Origin: Fabrea salina
Taxonomy: Eukaryota; Ciliophora; Heterotrichea; Heterotrichida; Fabreidae
DNA: 64,000 nt
Reading direction: 5' to 3'
NCBI GenBank assembly: GCA_022984795.1
Contig: JALIHJ010000006.1
Coordinates: forward strand, 62,001-126,000
Shown here: positions 61,837 to 64,000 of the stretch, piece by piece
Position numbering within the stretch: the first letter of the stretch is position 1
Layout of the letters: each line of letters starts with the position of its first letter
Notes under the pieces: generated by a model
Database searches by the model: none
The model's input: the letters and a program-made list of their open reading frames with translations, nothing else
What the model was told of the DNA's origin: nothing
Made by a program: the position numbers and the translations under genes

Positions 61837-64000
61837 TTACAACTTGCCTGAGGTGTTCGGTCTGGGCTTGTAGGAGGCCATTGTGCTTGCAGGGCTTTCA
61901 GGTTCGCAGTCTAGGGTTTTTCTTGACCTTTGTTGACTTGCTGCAGAAGCTGCAAGCCACCTTATGATCTCTGTAAGGACTCCTTTTTCTTCAGAAACGA
62001 CACAACTAACTACTTCGTGAGCTACGTTCTTGGTAGAACTTCTTAGCATCCCTTCTAGTTGTGAAGCGGAGAACCCACGGATCACTGCTTGTTTTTGTTC
62101 TTCTAGTTTTTCGTGACTGGGGAACTTAGCAATGTTTAGTTTTTTGCGGCGCTCTCTCATTTCGCAGACCCTGGACTCAAGTTTCCTCCACAGAGGAAGT
62201 TTGGGGTCTTCAGAGTTTTGCCACACGTAGTGACCAGTGAACTTTTCAATGGCGCGTTTCCAAGAAGACTTAAGTGAGTCTTGGTTGATGGCTTTGATTG
62301 CGTGCATTAAGCGTGAAATGTACTCCATAAGAATATCGTCTCCTGTGATAACTAGTTTCCCTTCTTTGGACTGGCTTTTGTACTTGCACGAGGTGCACAC
62401 AGAGCTTCCACTTGTTATTTTGCCGCAAGTAGTGCATTTTTTGGGTTCAAAGGACTGCTCGATATCCTTTTTTTTCAGTTTGGGCTTGTTGGGTTCGACT
62501 GAAGTAGTTTTGGGTCTTGAAAAGGATTCTGGGGCTTCTTCTACCTGGGGTTCTATCTGTTCAGGAAGACTAGAAAGGTCCACTGTACTCGGAAAGAGTG
62601 CTTTGAAAATTGCTTTGTTGACTGTTCTTTGTGTGACAAAATACTTGTCGTACATTCTAGAGTCCTTTGTGGGGTAGATTCTTCTGAAGTTGTGTCTTCT
62701 TTCGTACTCCTGAAGGGTTTCTCTGAGGATTTCTCTGAACTTAAAGCTGGAGGAAAAGTCTTTTTTGGTTTGGGGCGACTGGGGTCTTCCATACTTGGTT
62801 TTTCTTTGCTTTTTGTAAGTCATTTGGTTTTGGCGGGCTTTGATTCTGTTTCTGACTTTGTTCATGCTTTCTTTCCTTCTGTCAAAAATCCTTAGCCCCA
62901 TTAAGTTAAATGCGTCAGATACAAGGTTCCCCTTTATGTATAAGTCCAAAGGGGCTTCTGTTGCCATGCTCGGACTTAAGTTCACTTCTATCAACCAAGG
63001 CTTCAAGTTACTATCTATCATCACATCAAACCCAAACAAGTCAAAGCAGTTGTTTCTGTGCAAAGCAAGTTTCCTAATGCTGTCTACAACTACGTTTTCC
63101 ATGCTTAGGATAGTTTTAATAACCATGTCATAAATCCTACTCCATAGCAGGTCCATATCAACTCCTACGGAGTCTAAGTGGTTCTTAAGGGCTTTTAAAC
63201 TCCATTTGTGTCCTACGTCGTCAGCTCGCCAGTCAGTGTTTTGAACAAACTTTTCGTTCTTTTTGTTAACAGAGTAGTTCGTGAGGTGGGAGTACCTGCT
63301 GGACATTGAGGACTGAGTGTAAGGCTCTGAGGCAAATCTTGCCAAGCCCTCTTCGTAAATGTAAACTCGCAAAGGCTCGAAAGAAGTCACTAGCACATAC
63401 AGTCTTAAGTCAAACTTCAAACCATTGATTAGGAGGGGGTTTTGAATATACTCAGAAACTACACAGGGTTCATCTAGCGGAACGTCTTTGATTGAGTCAA
63501 TGATGTAAATTCCTTTTCCCTGCGAAGAGTTTGAAGGCTTGACTATCCAGTGCTTGCGTTTTCTGTGTATGAAGTGGTCGTAAAAGTCCCGGTACTCGTC
63601 AGGGAGCACAAAAGTATCAGGTATAAAGTCAAATTCTTCTCTGCCATACTTTTCTTGCATAACAAGTAGGCTCATGCAAAGTTTGTCTTTTCTAGTGATT
63701 TCGTGTGAGTTCGGAAAGTGGTTGATGCGCTGGTACTGGTTCAGTCCTTCGTACAAGTACTGCTGGGCACTTGACCCTATCCACATGATGTTCCAGTCGT
63801 GGGAGTCTGTGTGTCCAAATCCCATAGTTTCAAGTGTAGACCGAACTAGTCTGGCGTCAGTTTTGTAAACTCTGTAAAGAAGTTCTTTGTGGTTAAGGAA
63901 GTTTCCTTTCGAATAAATGTTAGAGGGAGGCGCGTCCCGCAACAATTGATGCTCCTGCACAGGAGAAAAGGTGATGAGGGGCGGCTTTGAGTCTTCGGCT
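61837..64000 (-). CDS. tubulin polyglutamylase, TTLL5/TTLL4-like (5' end outside window)
   Basis: At least 720 aa; the frame stays open to the window edge and no ATG marks the start, so it is partial. TTL domain: DWNIMWIG, NHFPNSHEITRKDKL, WIVKPSNSSQGKGIYI (ATP loop), RLYVLVTSFEPLRVYIYEEGLARFA, SHLTNYSVNK, LFGFDVMID..LKPWLIEVNLSPS, all with the TTLL glutamylase pattern. The C-terminal part has a CxxC..CxxC zinc ribbon (CTTCGKITSG..CTSC) and helices. It adds glutamate chains to tubulin, and the window's carboxypeptidase could remove them. Which TTLL class is uncertain. Confidence 0.92.
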   Translation of the reverse strand, partial: AEDSKPPLITFSPVQEHQLLRDAPPSNIYSKGNFLNHKELLYRVYKTDARLVRSTLETMGFGHTDSHDWNIMWIGSSAQQYLYEGLNQYQRINHFPNSHEITRKDKLCMSLLVMQEKYGREEFDFIPDTFVLPDEYRDFYDHFIHRKRKHWIVKPSNSSQGKGIYIIDSIKDVPLDEPCVVSEYIQNPLLINGLKFDLRLYVLVTSFEPLRVYIYEEGLARFASEPYTQSSMSSRYSHLTNYSVNKKNEKFVQNTDWRADDVGHKWSLKALKNHLDSVGVDMDLLWSRIYDMVIKTILSMENVVVDSIRKLALHRNNCFDLFGFDVMIDSNLKPWLIEVNLSPSMATEAPLDLYIKGNLVSDAFNLMGLRIFDRRKESMNKVRNRIKARQNQMTYKKQRKTKYGRPQSPQTKKDFSSSFKFREILRETLQEYERRHNFRRIYPTKDSRMYDKYFVTQRTVNKAIFKALFPSTVDLSSLPEQIEPQVEEAPESFSRPKTTSVEPNKPKLKKKDIEQSFEPKKCTTCGKITSGSSVCTSCKYKSQSKEGKLVITGDDILMEYISRLMHAIKAINQDSLKSSWKRAIEKFTGHYVWQNSEDPKLPLWRKLESRVCEMRERRKKLNIAKFPSHEKLEEQKQAVIRGFSASQLEGMLRSSTKNVAHEVVSCVVSEEKGVLTEIIRWLAASAASQQRSRKTLDCEPESPASTMASYKPRPNTSGKL

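Noticed and set aside
1-64000. Reassignment of TGA to tryptophan (Blepharisma-type code)
   Set aside because: All 52 genes are complete without in-frame TGA, all tryptophans use TGG, and one gene ends in TGA.
1-64000. Transposons, retroelements, Polinton-like or viral remnants, CRISPR arrays, telomere repeats
   Set aside because: No transposase, reverse transcriptase, integrase, capsid-like gene, terminal repeats or regular spacer arrays were seen; nearly all bases are in single-copy host genes.

Overview
The window looks like macronuclear DNA of a heterotrich ciliate that uses the standard genetic code (the Stentor / Fabrea / Climacostomum side of the group). Three things point there. First, three genes carry introns of exactly 15 nt, all fitting GTAA-N5-A-NN-TAG, which is the heterotrich mini-intron type. 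Second, about 97% of the window is coding: 52 genes in 64 kb, with spacers usually under 40 bp and as short as 3 bp. Third, ciliary and ciliate-type genes are common. TGA is never read through, so it is not a sense codon here, but it ends only one of the 52 genes (39 end in TAA, 12 in TAG). The species cannot be named from this sequence.

Layout. 1-8.5 kb: NPSN-type SNARE (partial), GTPBP2-like GTPase, citrate synthase, a dynein-docking coiled coil, lipin, a Cys-rich membrane protein, a 69-aa gene found only by splicing a 15-nt intron, a cyclin and a small membrane protein. 8.7-18.9 kb: J-protein, METTL2-like tRNA methyltransferase, RSPH1-like MORN protein, zinc-ribbon protein, TMEM185-like protein, small secreted protein, SUMO E1 subunit UBA2, MFS transporter, NSUN2, ribosomal protein eL6, a divergent H2A and Fcf2. 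18.9-30.1 kb: UPL3/TRIP12-type HECT ligase, dual-specificity phosphatase, a large polytopic membrane protein, several unknown proteins and a cytosolic carboxypeptidase. 30.2-41.2 kb: two tandem paralogues of an unknown family, a NEK kinase, BCD1, a WD40 protein with a 5' mini-intron, and a GBP-type GTPase with a very long coiled coil. 41.2-52.5 kb: a small complex I-like protein, striatin, a RuvX-like protein, succinyl-CoA ligase alpha, DALRD3-like protein, a RING-RAWUL protein, dCMP deaminase, a CK1-like kinase, NPRL3 (one mini-intron) and Rab11. 52.5-64 kb: a 2143-aa surface protein, a UBX protein, TM9SF and a TTLL ligase (partial).

The genes are mostly housekeeping and cilium genes, not an operon or island. 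Some share a process: METTL2-like with DALRD3-like and NSUN2 (tRNA modification); carboxypeptidase with TTLL (tubulin glutamylation and its removal); ODA docking protein with RSPH1 (axoneme); BCD1, Fcf2 and eL6 (ribosome assembly); Rab11, SNARE and TM9SF (membrane traffic).

The most unusual signal is the gene architecture itself. Seven of twelve divergent gene pairs have their start codons 3-25 bp apart, and five are 116-224 bp apart with nothing between. In the tight pairs the two promoters must lie inside coding sequence or in a shared spacer of a few bases. No mobile elements, viral fossils, rRNA, tRNA, telomere or CRISPR were seen.
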